DNA of 64,000 nt from DATBJJ01 sp963725325 (GTDB lineage: Bacteria; Acidobacteriota; Vicinamibacteria; Vicinamibacterales; 2-12-FULL-66-21): the NCBI GenBank assembly GCA_963725325.1, contig CAVRYF010000014.1:1-64000 (forward strand), written 5' to 3'. Below, piece by piece: positions 34,297-42,993 of this stretch. Every line of letters begins with the position of its first letter. Within the stretch, counting starts at the first letter, position 1. The notes under the pieces were generated by a model, which made no database searches, had not been told where the DNA came from, and worked only from the letters and a program-made list of their open reading frames with translations. The translations under genes and the position numbers were made by a program.

Positions 34297-34436
34297 TCAG
34301 CTTCCGGCTTCCAGCTTCCGGCTTCCAGCTGGTTGCCTAAAGATCAGCGTTGTCAGCTAGTCAGCATATCGCATTCGCACAACTCGCAATCCACCGATAG
34401 CCAGCGACTGGAAGCGGGGAGCTGGAAGCTGAAGCC
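34297..34436. repeat. Word-repeat hairpin C2 (CAGCTTCC family)
   Basis: The left arm is built from CAGCTTCCGG and CTTCCAGC words and the right arm from GCTGGAAGC words, separated by about 57 bp with GTCAGCTAGTCAGC inside. It ends 2 nt from the nadA stop codon and starts 15 bp before the superoxide dismutase start. Confidence 0.7.
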
Positions 34437-34438
34437 GT

Positions 34439-35572
34439 CTAGACCGTCAGCATCCGGTCGAGCGCGAGGCGGGCGAAACTCTTCTGTGGTTCGGAGACGG
34501 TAATCTGGTTGTGGATCTTGCCTTCGACGAGCCCCTCGAGCACCCACAGCAGATGGTTCGGCGAGACGCGGAACATCGTCGAGCACAGGCACCCGAACGG
34601 ATCGAGTGTGACGACGGTCTTGTCGGGCTCGACATCGTTCTTGAGGCGGTTGACGAGGTGGATCTCGGTCGCCACGGCCCAAATCGAACCTGACGGGCTG
34701 TTCTTGACGGTGTTGATGATGTTCTCGGTCGAGCCGCTGACGTCGGCCGCCTGGACGACGTCGAACGTGCACTCGGGGTGCGCGATGACCTTGCCGCCGG
34801 GATACTTCTTCCGGAACGCGTCGATCTGCTGAACCGTGAACCGCGTGTGGACGGAGCAGAAACCCTTCCAGAGGATCAGCTTCGCTGCCCGCACCTGCTC
34901 GGCCTCGAGGCCACCCCACACTTCGTTCGGATCCCACACGACCATCCGATCGAGGGGGACGCCCATCTTGAATGCGGTGTTGCGACCGAGATGCTGGTCC
35001 GGCAGCATGACGAGCTTCTCGCCGCGCTGCCAGGCCCAACCCATGATCGCGGCCGCGTTGGTCGAGGTACAGACAATGCCGCCGTGCTCGCCGCAGAAGG
35101 CTTTGATGTCGGCCGACGAGTTGATGTAGGTGACGGGAATCACGCTCTCGACCGCGACGCCCATCTCGTTCATCTCGCGCCAGCACATGTCGAGCTCGTC
35201 GCCGGCGGCCATGTCAGCCATCGAGCAGCCCGCGGCGAGGTCGGGCAGGATGACCTTCTGATGCGGCGCGCAGAGAATGTCGGCGCTCTCCGCCATGAAG
35301 TGCACGCCGCAGAAGACGATGAACTCGGCCTTGCCCTTGCTGGCCGCGGCGCGCGCGAGCTTCAACGAGTCGCCTGTGAAGTCGGCGAACTTGATGACCT
35401 CGTCGCGCTGATAATGATGGCCGAGGATTACCAGTCGCTCGCCGAGCGTCTGCTTGGCCGCCGCAATGCGAGCGTCCATCTCGTCGTCGGAGAGGCGCAG
35501 GTAGTTCTCGGGGAGCGGTTGACGCTCGCCAATGCTCTGCTTCTCGACGCTCGTGAGGAGGTTGATGTCCAT
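34439..35572 (-). CDS. nadA: Quinolinate synthase NadA
   Basis: A 377-aa 4Fe-4S enzyme that condenses iminoaspartate and dihydroxyacetone phosphate to quinolinate for NAD synthesis. Motifs: ILGHHYQRDEVIKFADFTGD (about 48-68), FIVFCGVHFMAESADILCAP, LPDLAAGCSMADMA, GIVCTSTNAA, HPECTFDVVQAADVSGSTE and LDPFGCLCSTMFRVSP. The three cluster cysteines lie within the CGVHFM, VCTSTNA and GCLCSTM regions. nadB and nadC are not adjacent. It may be cotranscribed with mqnE; the 226-bp gap is filled by hairpin D2. Clusters are presumably delivered by the SUF system at 52-60 kb. Confidence 0.96.
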   Translation of the reverse strand: MDINLLTSVEKQSIGERQPLPENYLRLSDDEMDARIAAAKQTLGERLVILGHHYQRDEVIKFADFTGDSLKLARAAASKGKAEFIVFCGVHFMAESADILCAPHQKVILPDLAAGCSMADMAAGDELDMCWREMNEMGVAVESVIPVTYINSSADIKAFCGEHGGIVCTSTNAAAIMGWAWQRGEKLVMLPDQHLGRNTAFKMGVPLDRMVVWDPNEVWGGLEAEQVRAAKLILWKGFCSVHTRFTVQQIDAFRKKYPGGKVIAHPECTFDVVQAADVSGSTENIINTVKNSPSGSIWAVATEIHLVNRLKNDVEPDKTVVTLDPFGCLCSTMFRVSPNHLLWVLEGLVEGKIHNQITVSEPQKSFARLALDRMLTV

Positions 35573-35574
35573 GG

Positions 35575-35798
35575 GTCAGTCGTCAGTCGGGAGTCGTCGG
35601 TCGTCAGTCACAGTCCGTCAGTCCCAGTCGTCAGTCCCAGTCGTCAGTGCTGGTCGTCAGTCCTGGTGTCCTAGTCGTGAGTCGCGTTACCTCCGGCGCG
35701 CTCGAGCGCGCCCAATCAAAGCGACTGACGACTGGAACTGACGACTGTCGACTCGGACGGGGCACTGTGACTGACGACCGTCGACTGACGACTAACGA
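35575..35798. repeat. Word-repeat hairpin D2 (GTCAGTC family)
   Basis: The largest such element, 224 bp. The left half iterates GTCAGTCGTCAGT-type words about nine times; the right half iterates the complement, GACTGACGACTG. The centre is the palindrome-rich GGCGCGCTCGAGCGCGCC. It ends exactly at the mqnE stop codon and starts 2 nt from the nadA start. Confidence 0.8.
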
Positions 35799-36932
35799 CT
35801 ATTGTAGCGCCCCTACGCGCGCATCATCTGGCGCGTCGGGCCCGGTGACGACGTTGTACAAAGTGTCTCGCTCGACGGGCTCCCGGCCGGCGTTGCGGAT
35901 GAGACGGCGGATGGCAGAGGTGGTCATGGACTCGGGTGTGCGGGCACCAGCCATGTGGTAGATCTTCTCCTCCTGCACGGTGCCGTCGAGGTCGTCCACG
36001 CCGTACCAGAGCGCCATCTGCGCCACGTCGACGCCGGTCGCAATCCAGAACGCCTTCACGTGCGGGATATTGTCCAGCATCAGCCGCGACACGGCGTGCA
36101 CGCGCAGCGTGTCGGCCGCCGTGGGCGCGGGAAGCTTGCGCATCTGGTTGTTGTCGGGGTGGAACGCAAGCGGGATGAACGCCTGCAGCCCGCCGGTCTG
36201 GTCCTGCAGGGCGCGCGTGCGCAGCATGTGATCGACGCGCTCGGCGAGCGTCTCGATGTGGCCGTAGAGCATCGTGATATTCGAGCGCAGCCCGAGCCCG
36301 TGCGCGATCCGGTGGATGTCGAGATACCGATCGGCGCCGCACTTGTCGTGGCAGATCTTCTGGCGGACGCGCTCGGCGAAGACCTCGGCGCCGCCGCCGG
36401 GCAGCGAATCGAGTCCCGCGGCCTTGAGCGCGACGAGAACCTCCTCGTCGGTCATTCCGTAGAGGTCTGCGAAGAACGCGATCTCGACGGCCGTGAAGCA
36501 CTTCAGGTGGATCGCCGGACGGATCCGCTTGAAGCCCCGCAGCAGCTCGAGGTAGTAGTCGAACGGCAGATCCGGGTGCAGGCCGTTGACGACGTGGACT
36601 TCGGTGAGGGGTTGATGGGCGCGCTGCCGCAGCTTGTCCCACGCTTCCTCGAGCGACATGGTGTACGAGCCGTCGTCGCCGGGCTTCAGCCGAGCGAACG
36701 CGCAGAAGAGGCAGCTGGCGACGCAGACGTTGGTCGCCTCGAGGCGGATGTTGAAGTTGTAGTAGGTCCGCGCGCCGTGGCGTTTCTCGCGCTCGCGATT
36801 CGCGAGCCAGCCGAGCGCCAGCGTGTCCGGGCAGTCGAAGAGCCTCAGCCCATCGTCGAAGGTGAGGCGGACGCCAGCTTCGAGCTTCGCCGAAATCTCC
36901 GCCAAGCCTAGCTTGTGCAAACGGGTCTGCAT
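35799..36932 (-). CDS. mqnE: Aminofutalosine synthase MqnE (radical SAM)
   Basis: A 377-aa radical-SAM enzyme of the futalosine route to menaquinone; it joins a chorismate-derived enolpyruvyl benzoate with SAM to form aminofutalosine. The cluster motif C70-x3-C74-x2-C77 lies in EATNVCVASCLFCAFARLK. HVVNGLHPDLPFDYYLELLR and SLPGGGAEVFAERVRQKICHDK match MqnE rather than MqnC or CofH. Length is normal. mqnD is found at 51.2-52.0 kb, which supports the pathway; mqnA, mqnB and mqnC are not in this window. Confidence 0.93.
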   Translation of the reverse strand: MQTRLHKLGLAEISAKLEAGVRLTFDDGLRLFDCPDTLALGWLANREREKRHGARTYYNFNIRLEATNVCVASCLFCAFARLKPGDDGSYTMSLEEAWDKLRQRAHQPLTEVHVVNGLHPDLPFDYYLELLRGFKRIRPAIHLKCFTAVEIAFFADLYGMTDEEVLVALKAAGLDSLPGGGAEVFAERVRQKICHDKCGADRYLDIHRIAHGLGLRSNITMLYGHIETLAERVDHMLRTRALQDQTGGLQAFIPLAFHPDNNQMRKLPAPTAADTLRVHAVSRLMLDNIPHVKAFWIATGVDVAQMALWYGVDDLDGTVQEEKIYHMAGARTPESMTTSAIRRLIRNAGREPVERDTLYNVVTGPDAPDDARVGALQ

Positions 36933-36943
36933 TACTTAGAGCT

Positions 36944-36989
36944 CGCGGGGCCCCACATTTTTCAATGCCGCGGGGCCCCACCCCCGCGG
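36944..36989. repeat. GC-rich hairpin repeat I, copy 1
   Basis: CCGCGGGGCCCCACCCCCGC (36968-36987, with two more G bases closing the stem) forms a short strong hairpin; a partial copy CGCGGGGCCCCAC precedes it at 36944. It lies just upstream of the mqnE start. The same 20-bp core recurs upstream of sufC at 58302-58322. Confidence 0.6.
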
Positions 36990-37078
36990 CTGCTGCCTCG
37001 CGCATTCGCGCTCGGCAGGGCCGCAGGCGCTGCCGATATCACAACGCGCCTCTTTCACCGACAACTCGGCACGACCAT

Positions 37079-37579
37079 TCAAGCGACACCTTGAACTTGA
37101 ACGCGGATCGACCGGATACGCGGGCCGTCGAGCTCCGCGGCCAGGACGCGCTGCCACTGGCCGACCACGAGCTCGCCGCCGGTCACCTGCATCGTCATGC
37201 CGTGGCCGAGGAGCATCGCACGCAGGTGAGCGTCCGCGTTGTTGCGGTCGCAGTCGGAGTGTTCGGGGTCGTTGTGCTTCCACTTACCGGTTCGCGACAC
37301 CGTCAGTTCGAGGAACTGCTTGATGTCGGCGTGAAGCGCCGACTGGTTCTCGTTGATGAACACGGCACAGGTCGTGTGGAGCGACCAGAGGCTGACAAGA
37401 CCTTCCTTCACGCCGGAGGTGTGGACCACGCCCGCAATCCGCTCGGTGAGATCGACGAGCTCCACGCGCTCGGCGGTCTGAATGCTGAGGGTCTGGGCGT
37501 GAATCACGAGGCCGCCCGTCGCGAGAGTGACGTCGCCGGCCGGTGTCTGACGGCCGCTTATTGTCGAGCTCTTACTCAT
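37079..37579 (-). CDS. yjbQ: YjbQ-family protein (UPF0047)
   Basis: A 166-aa protein of the YjbQ family. LVSLWSLHTTCAVFINENQS and the signature DCDRNNADAHLRAMLLGHGM followed by VVGQWQRVLAAELDGPRIRS are diagnostic. Members show weak thiamine-phosphate synthase activity in genetic tests, and the true role is unsettled. It is divergent from the cobalamin uptake operon. The N-terminal 15 residues (SSTISGRQTPAGDV) are poorly conserved, so the start is less certain than the family. Confidence 0.9.
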   Translation of the reverse strand: MSKSSTISGRQTPAGDVTLATGGLVIHAQTLSIQTAERVELVDLTERIAGVVHTSGVKEGLVSLWSLHTTCAVFINENQSALHADIKQFLELTVSRTGKWKHNDPEHSDCDRNNADAHLRAMLLGHGMTMQVTGGELVVGQWQRVLAAELDGPRIRSIRVQVQGVA

Positions 37580-37640
37580 AGTCTCCAGAGCAGTTACGCC
37601 GAAGCGGAAAGCTGGCGCAAAAGCTTAATTTTACAGGTGT

Positions 37641-37646
37641 TATACT
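37641..37646 (+). promoter_or_regulatory. Probable -10 element of the B12 operon
   Basis: TATACT lies in an AT-rich stretch (TTAATTTTACAGGTGTTATACT) about 20-30 bp before the riboswitch fold. A clear -35 hexamer is not seen. Position and composition suggest the operon promoter. Confidence 0.4.
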
Positions 37647-37659
37647 GTCGGGCACAACT

Positions 37660-37895
37660 GACGATGGAGCCGCACGAACGGTGCGGCTCCTGCCCGGCGA
37701 CCACGGGAAGTGGGTGCAAATCCCACGCGGTGCCGCCACTGTAAGCGGGAAGTGCTGTTTCCTTGCGGGTCCCTGCCCTGAGCCTGTCGAAGGGTGACCC
37801 CGCCGCCACTGTGCTACTTCGGGGCATGGGAAGGCGCGGAAACAGCGCGTTGATCCGCCAGCCAGGATATCTGGCGCTGGGCCGTCCTTTCTCTC
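37660..37895 (+). promoter_or_regulatory. Cobalamin (B12) riboswitch
   Basis: The adenosylcobalamin aptamer consensus is present in order: a P2-like stem GAGCCGCAC/GTGCGGCTC, the core GGGAAGTGGGTGCAAATCCC with CGCGGTGCCGCCACTGTAAG, a second GCCACTGT box, GGGAAGGCGCGG, and the B12-box-like GCCAGCCAGGATATCTGGCG. It ends about 30 bp before the btuB start, so it probably hides the ribosome-binding site or attenuates transcription when cobalamin is bound. The peripheral arm is lengthened by an inserted short dispersed repeat (37776-37794). The 5' limit is approximate. Confidence 0.9.
37776..37794 (+). repeat. Short dispersed palindromic repeat inside the riboswitch
   Basis: CCCTGAGCCTGTCGAAGGG is the widespread small repeat whose translation is often seen as LSLSKG in bacterial proteins. 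Here it lies in a peripheral, variable arm of the cobalamin aptamer between the two GCCACTG boxes. Its ends CCCT and AGGG pair, so it can extend an existing helix without breaking the core. Confidence 0.65.
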
Positions 37896-37923
37896 GGCGC
37901 GAGACACGCCGACAAGGAGCCCC

Positions 37924-40197
37924 GTGCATACTCCGTTCGTTCGCCTGCTCTCCCCTGTCCTGCTCGCTCTTCTCTTCCTCATCCTTCTCAGCGTCCAGTC
38001 CGCCGTCGCGGGACCGGTGACGGGACAGGTCGTTGATCCGGATGGCCGCGGTATTCCCGGTGCGGTCGTGATGATCACCGACGGGACGTCGGTCGTCGCG
38101 CGCACGCTGACGCTGTCGTCGGGGCAATTCACGATCAACATGCCAGACAGCGGTGACTTCGAGGTCCGCATCGCGCTCGACGGCTTCCGCGGCCGACCGA
38201 CGGCGGTCACCGGCACGAGCGCGGCGCGCGATCTCGGCGCCATCGCGCTCGAGATCAGCGCCGTATCGGAGTCGGTCGTCGTCTCGGCCGCGCAGGTCGA
38301 GATCCCGCTGTCGACCGCTTCGTCGAGCGTGACGGTCGTCACGCGTGACGACCTCGACAAACACCAGGTGGAGAGCGTCGCCGACGCGCTGCGCGCGGTG
38401 CCGGGATTGTCCGTCGTGGCCAACGGCGGGCGCGGGGCGGTCACGAGCGTGTTTCCGCGAGGCGGCGAGTCGGATTACTCACTCGTGATCGTCGACGGCG
38501 TGCAGGCCAATGCGTTCGGCGGCGGCTACGACTTCGCGCACCTGCCGGTCGCCAACATCGAGCGGATCGAGGTCGTCCGGGGACCGCAGAGCGCACTCTA
38601 CGGATCGAACGCGATCGGGTCGGTCATCCGGATCGTGACGAGGCAGGGCGGTGCGCCGGACGCGTCCGCATCGCTCGAGGGCGGGGGGTTCGATACCTTC
38701 CGGGCGACGGCGGCGACCTCTGGCGCGGCCGGGCCGTGGCACTGGGGGGCCTCCACCGAGCGCCTCACCACGGACAACTTCAACGGCACGCGCACCGCGA
38801 GCGGCGCGCTCGTCGAGAACGACGATTACGAGCGGAGCTCGGCGGATGCGGTTGGCGGCTGGCGGAATACCGCGGGCGCAGCGGTTCAGGGGAGCGTCCG
38901 TTATGCGACCGACGAGCGCGGGTCGCCGGGACCGTTCGGATTGGATCCCGGCAGCACGTATGGCGGGATCGACACCGTGTCGCGCGGCGCCAACGACCGC
39001 TGGCTGATGTCGGTCGCCGGCAACGTGCCCGCCGGGCGCGCGCGGATCAGCGCCGAGGTGACTCACGCGCGGCTCGACAGCGAGTTCGCGAGCCAGTTCG
39101 GCGATTCCGAATCGTATTCGCGTCGCACGACGGCTCGCGTGCAGGCGGACGCGACGCTGGCGCGCGGGCTCGAAGGCTCCGCCGGCCTCGAGCTGCTCGG
39201 CGAACGCGCCGGCGGAACCTACATCACGGCGACGGGCAACGTGCTCGTCCCGGTCGAGCGGGGCATCGCCGGCTTCTTTGGTGAGGCGCGCTGGAATCGA
39301 TCCGGCCGGCTGTTTGTGGCAGCTGGCGTGCGCGTCGACCGCATCACGCGCGAGGCGCTCACAGAGGACGCCGACGCGTTCTCGCCACGCCCGCCGTTCG
39401 ACAGCGATACGGTCGTATCGGCCAACCCGAAGGTGTCGGCCGCGTGGTTCATCGGCGCAACCGACGGCAACTTCACCAAGCTCCGCGCCTCGGCCGGCAC
39501 CGGCATCCGTCCGCCCGATGCGTTCGAGATCGCGTTCACCGACAACCCGTCACTGAAGCCGGAGCGCAGCAAGAGCTTCGACGTCGGCGTCGAGCAGGCG
39601 CTGCTCGACGGGCACGGGCTCCTCGAGGCGGCGGTATTCGTCAACAACTACGACGACCTGATTGTCGCCACCGGCTCCTTCAGCGGGTCGAGCCACTACC
39701 GGACCGACAACATCTCGAACGCACGCGCGCGCGGGTTCGAGATGGCGGGAACGGCACGGGCATCGCTCGGAAGTTCCAGCGGCGGGAGCCTGCAGGTCCG
39801 CATCGGCTACACGCGGCTCGCGACCGAGATCCTCGCCGTCGATCAGGGCGGATCGGCGCCGCCGCCGTTTGCCGTCGGCGATCGCCTGATCCGCCGGCCC
39901 GATCACATGTTCTCGGCGGATGTGTTGCTGGCTGCCGGTCCGCTCTCGGCCTTCCTGCAGGGCGGGGCTCGTAGCACGGTACGCGACGTCGATCCCAGCT
40001 TGGGAACGTTCGGTGGCGTCTACGACGCTTCCGGATACAGTGTCTGGAATGCGGGCGCGTCGTGGACGTTCTGGAGCCGGGTCCAGCTGTTCGGCCGCGT
40101 CACGAACCTCTTCGATCGCGACTACGAGGAAGCGCTGGGATATCCGGCGCTCGGACGGAGTGGGATGGTGGGGCTGAGGGTTGCTACGAGCCGCTGA
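37924..40197 (+). CDS. btuB: BtuB-like TonB-dependent cobalamin receptor
   Basis: A 757-aa outer-membrane receptor. Signal peptide at about 1-29 (LLALLFLILLSVQSAVAG), then a carboxypeptidase-regulatory-like domain (GQVVDPDGRGIPGAVVMITD, 30-115), a plug domain (SSVTVVTRDDLDKHQVESVA, VDGVQANAFGGGYDFAHLPV, RIEVVRGPQSALYGSNAIGS), and a barrel ending in GRSGMVGLRVATSR. The riboswitch directly upstream and the btuDCF genes downstream identify cobalamin as the likely ligand. GTG start. The additional N-terminal domain is not present in enteric BtuB. The 3' end overlaps btuD by 17 bp. Confidence 0.92.
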   Translation: MHTPFVRLLSPVLLALLFLILLSVQSAVAGPVTGQVVDPDGRGIPGAVVMITDGTSVVARTLTLSSGQFTINMPDSGDFEVRIALDGFRGRPTAVTGTSAARDLGAIALEISAVSESVVVSAAQVEIPLSTASSSVTVVTRDDLDKHQVESVADALRAVPGLSVVANGGRGAVTSVFPRGGESDYSLVIVDGVQANAFGGGYDFAHLPVANIERIEVVRGPQSALYGSNAIGSVIRIVTRQGGAPDASASLEGGGFDTFRATAATSGAAGPWHWGASTERLTTDNFNGTRTASGALVENDDYERSSADAVGGWRNTAGAAVQGSVRYATDERGSPGPFGLDPGSTYGGIDTVSRGANDRWLMSVAGNVPAGRARISAEVTHARLDSEFASQFGDSESYSRRTTARVQADATLARGLEGSAGLELLGERAGGTYITATGNVLVPVERGIAGFFGEARWNRSGRLFVAAGVRVDRITREALTEDADAFSPRPPFDSDTVVSANPKVSAAWFIGATDGNFTKLRASAGTGIRPPDAFEIAFTDNPSLKPERSKSFDVGVEQALLDGHGLLEAAVFVNNYDDLIVATGSFSGSSHYRTDNISNARARGFEMAGTARASLGSSSGGSLQVRIGYTRLATEILAVDQGGSAPPPFAVGDRLIRRPDHMFSADVLLAAGPLSAFLQGGARSTVRDVDPSLGTFGGVYDASGYSVWNAGASWTFWSRVQLFGRVTNLFDRDYEEALGYPALGRSGMVGLRVATSR

Positions 40198-41044
40198 GGT
40201 CACCTTTTCGTACCATGCGCTGGCGACGCCGGTCCTTCGCGGCGTCTCGCTGGACGTGCCGGCCGACGGCTTTGTCGGAGTCCTTGGACCAAACGGCTCC
40301 GGGAAGACGACGCTGCTTCGCGTGCTGGCTGGCACGCGTCAGCCCTCGAGCGGCCGGGTGACGCTCGACAACGTCGATCTGACACGCGTGTCACGGACCG
40401 CGATGGCGCGACGAATGGCGGTCGTGCCGCAGGACACGCATCTGGCGTTCGACTTCACCGTCCTCGAAGTCGTCCTCATGGGACGCTATCCGCACCTCGG
40501 CACGTTCGCCGTCGAGGGTCCACGGGACATCGCGATCGCGCGCGAGGCGCTGGCGTCCACCGGAACCGCGACTCTCGAGGGCCGGCTGTTCGCGACGCTC
40601 AGCGGCGGCGAAAGACAGCGGGTCATCATCGCCGCCGCGCTGGCGCAGATTTCGCTGGCGTCGGAGGATCCCGGAAGTGATCCCGGGTGTGACCCTCGGG
40701 ATCCTGGCGCAATCCCCGGCATTCTGCTGCTCGATGAGCCCACGGCGGCGCTCGATCTGGCCTACCAGCTCGAGGTGGCCGCCCTCCTGCGCGACCTCCA
40801 GCGGCGCACGCCGATCGCCATTGTCGTCTCGACCCACGACCTCAACTTCGCCGCGAGCCTGTGCCGGACGCTGGTGCTCCTCAAGGACGGGCTGGTGCTC
40901 GCTGCGGGACCGACGACAGACGTCCTGACGGCCGCAAACATCCGCGCCCTCTACGGCGTCGAGGCCAAGGTCCAGTCGAACGCCGACGCCGGCCACCTCG
41001 TGGTCGTGCCGCTGCGGCGCGTGTCGCCCGAGACCCGCGTGTGA
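40181..41044 (+). CDS. btuD: Cobalamin ABC transporter ATPase BtuD-like
   Basis: A 287-aa ABC ATPase of the iron-siderophore/B12 class. Walker A GPNGSGKTT (36-44), Q-loop VVPQDTH, signature LSGGE (140-144), Walker B ILLLDEPT (181-188) and H-loop STHDLN are all present. A stretch of about 22 residues (SLASEDPGSDPGCDPRDPGA and on) sits between the signature helix and Walker B, where relatives have only a few residues; it is encoded by a repeat-rich palindromic DNA segment. The TTG start overlaps btuB; translational coupling is likely. Partner of BtuC and BtuF. Confidence 0.92.
   Translation: MLRAAEVTFSYHALATPVLRGVSLDVPADGFVGVLGPNGSGKTTLLRVLAGTRQPSSGRVTLDNVDLTRVSRTAMARRMAVVPQDTHLAFDFTVLEVVLMGRYPHLGTFAVEGPRDIAIAREALASTGTATLEGRLFATLSGGERQRVIIAAALAQISLASEDPGSDPGCDPRDPGAIPGILLLDEPTAALDLAYQLEVAALLRDLQRRTPIAIVVSTHDLNFAASLCRTLVLLKDGLVLAAGPTTDVLTAANIRALYGVEAKVQSNADAGHLVVVPLRRVSPETRV
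40666..40704 (+). repeat. Palindromic insertion within btuD
   Basis: GGATCCCG and CGGGATCC enclose further GATCCCGGG and GTGAC words. Translated, it gives an iterated Asp-Pro-Gly pattern that interrupts the normally short link before Walker B. It keeps the reading frame. It looks like a small inserted repeat. Confidence 0.55.
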
Positions 41045-42042
41045 CGATACGGCGACGAATCGCGGCGGCGACAACGGGCTTCGGCCTCCTCGCGCTTGCG
41101 GCGGTGACCCTGGCTCCACTCGTCGGGTCGACATCCATCGACCTCGGGCGCGCATTCGACTGGTCCATCCCCTTCGCCGACAACGTCGACGCGCAGATCT
41201 TCTTCGTCGCCCGGCTGCCGCGCACACTCGCGGGCGCGCTCGTCGGCGCCGCGCTCGCAAGCGCCGGCGTCATCTTTCAGGGGCTGCTCCGCAACCCCCT
41301 CGCCACGCCGTTCACGCTCGGCGTCTCCTCGGGCGCGGCGCTCGGCGCGATGCTGGCAATCACGTTCGACTGGACGCTCGGCATCGCCGGCATATCCGCC
41401 GTTCCGGCCGCCGGCTTCGTCGGCGCCGCGTGCGCCGTCACCATCGTCTATGCCCTGGCCCGGGCGCATCGACGCGGGCTCTCGACTGACGTCCTGCTGC
41501 TCGCGGGCGTGACGCTCAACGCATTCTTCTCGGCACTGATCCTCTGCGTGCAGTACTTCGCCAATTTCGCGGACGCGTACCGCACGTTACGCTGGCTGAT
41601 GGGCGACCTCGACGTGAGCAGCTATCAGCCGATCGTCACGTCGCTCCCGCTGCTGCTCGTGGCCTTCGGCGTCTTCGCCTGGCTGGCGCGCCCGCTGAAC
41701 CTCCTGAGCCTCGGCACGGACAGCGCCGAAACGCGTGGACTCGCCGTCACGAGCGCCCAGCGGCGGGCGTTCTTCAGCGCGTCGCTCGCCACGGGCGCGG
41801 CGGTATCGATCGGCGGACCCGTCGGCTTCATCGGCATCATCGTGCCTCATCTCGTGCGGCTGATCGTCGGGTCCGATCACCGCGTGGTGCTGCCGGCTTC
41901 GGCCCTCTTCGGCGCCGCGTTCCTCGTCGGGTGCGACGTCCTCGCACGCACGCTCATCGCGCCGGTCGAGATACCAGTGGGCGTGATCACGGCACTCATC
42001 GGCGGGCCGTTCTTTCTGTGGCTGCTGGTGAGGAAGGCGTAG
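41041..42042 (+). CDS. btuC: Cobalamin ABC transporter permease BtuC-like (FecCD family)
   Basis: A 333-aa inner-membrane permease with about ten transmembrane helices. The FecCD signatures RLPRTLAGALVGAALASAGV, FQGLLRNPLATPFTLGVSSG and GGPVGFIGIIVPHLVRLIVG are present; the last includes the cytoplasmic coupling helix that contacts the ATPase. The GTG start overlaps the btuD stop (GTGA). Its role with BtuD and BtuF is import of cobalamin across the inner membrane. Confidence 0.94.
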   Translation: MTIRRRIAAATTGFGLLALAAVTLAPLVGSTSIDLGRAFDWSIPFADNVDAQIFFVARLPRTLAGALVGAALASAGVIFQGLLRNPLATPFTLGVSSGAALGAMLAITFDWTLGIAGISAVPAAGFVGAACAVTIVYALARAHRRGLSTDVLLLAGVTLNAFFSALILCVQYFANFADAYRTLRWLMGDLDVSSYQPIVTSLPLLLVAFGVFAWLARPLNLLSLGTDSAETRGLAVTSAQRRAFFSASLATGAAVSIGGPVGFIGIIVPHLVRLIVGSDHRVVLPASALFGAAFLVGCDVLARTLIAPVEIPVGVITALIGGPFFLWLLVRKA

Positions 42043-42051
42043 TGAAGATTC

Positions 42052-42993
42052 ATGATCACGACATTCAACGCGATGTCCGCGAAGCTCAAAGTCACGAAGC
42101 AGCGAGCCATCTTTTTGTGTTTCTTCGTGATCATCGCGATCTTCGCCGGCATCGTGACCAGGCCGTCTGCCCGTGAGACAGCACGCGCTGCCAACCAACC
42201 CACGCCCACCCGCATCATCTCGCTCATCCCTGCGGTCAGCGAGATGCTCTTCTCGCTTGGAGCCGGGCCGCAGGTGGTCGCCGTCAGCAGCTTCGACGAC
42301 TACCCGCCTGAGGTGCTCAAGCTCCCACGCGTCGGCGCGCTGATCGACCCGGATCTCGAACGCATCCTGTCGCTCCGGCCCGATCTCGTCATCGTGTACG
42401 AAAGCCAGGTCGACCTCCGCCGTCAGCTCGAACGCGCATCGATCCCGACGTTCGTGTACAAACACGCCGGCCTGGCTGATGTGACGACGACCATCCGTCA
42501 GCTCGGCACGCGCATCGGACGCGACGAGGATGCCGCAGTCCTCGTCCGCCGGATCGACGAGAAGCTCGCCGAGGTCCGGACCCGTGTCGCCGGACGTCCC
42601 AGGCCGCGGACGCTGCTGGTCTTCGGCCGCGACGCACTCACGCTGCGAGGCATCTACGCGAGTGGCGGATTCGGCTTCCTCCACGACATGCTCGGCGCGG
42701 CCGGCGGCGACAACGTCTTTGCCGACGTGAAGCAGCAGTCGGTGCAGGCGACGTCCGAGCTCATCCTGGCGCGCCGGCCGGACGTGATTCTCGAGCTGCG
42801 GGCGGGCGACATGACGCTGGAGCTGCAGCGGAAGGAAGTCGCGGTGTGGCAGACCCTGCCGTCGGTGCCCGCGGTCCGCACGGGCAGAATCTCGATCATC
42901 ACCGACCCGCGCACCGTGGTCCCCGGCCCGCGGGTCGCCGAGGGAACCGAGCTCATCGCGAGGGCACTTCACCCTGAGGCGTTCGCCAAATGA
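42052..42993 (+). CDS. btuF: Cobalamin-binding periplasmic protein BtuF-like
   Basis: A 313-aa substrate-binding protein with an N-terminal hydrophobic segment (AIFLCFFVIIAIFAGIV, about 19-35) serving as signal or anchor. The helical-backbone fold typical of cluster A proteins follows: RIISLIPAVSEMLFSLGAG, VVAVSSFDDYPPEVLKLPRV, ILSLRPDLVIVYE and YASGGFGFLHDMLGAAGGDN. No lipobox Cys is evident. Some Met codons near the start compete; the first gives a long basic N-region, while the next (MSAKLKV) is also plausible. The operon context supports cobalamin as ligand. Confidence 0.9.
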   Translation: MITTFNAMSAKLKVTKQRAIFLCFFVIIAIFAGIVTRPSARETARAANQPTPTRIISLIPAVSEMLFSLGAGPQVVAVSSFDDYPPEVLKLPRVGALIDPDLERILSLRPDLVIVYESQVDLRRQLERASIPTFVYKHAGLADVTTTIRQLGTRIGRDEDAAVLVRRIDEKLAEVRTRVAGRPRPRTLLVFGRDALTLRGIYASGGFGFLHDMLGAAGGDNVFADVKQQSVQATSELILARRPDVILELRAGDMTLELQRKEVAVWQTLPSVPAVRTGRISIITDPRTVVPGPRVAEGTELIARALHPEAFAK

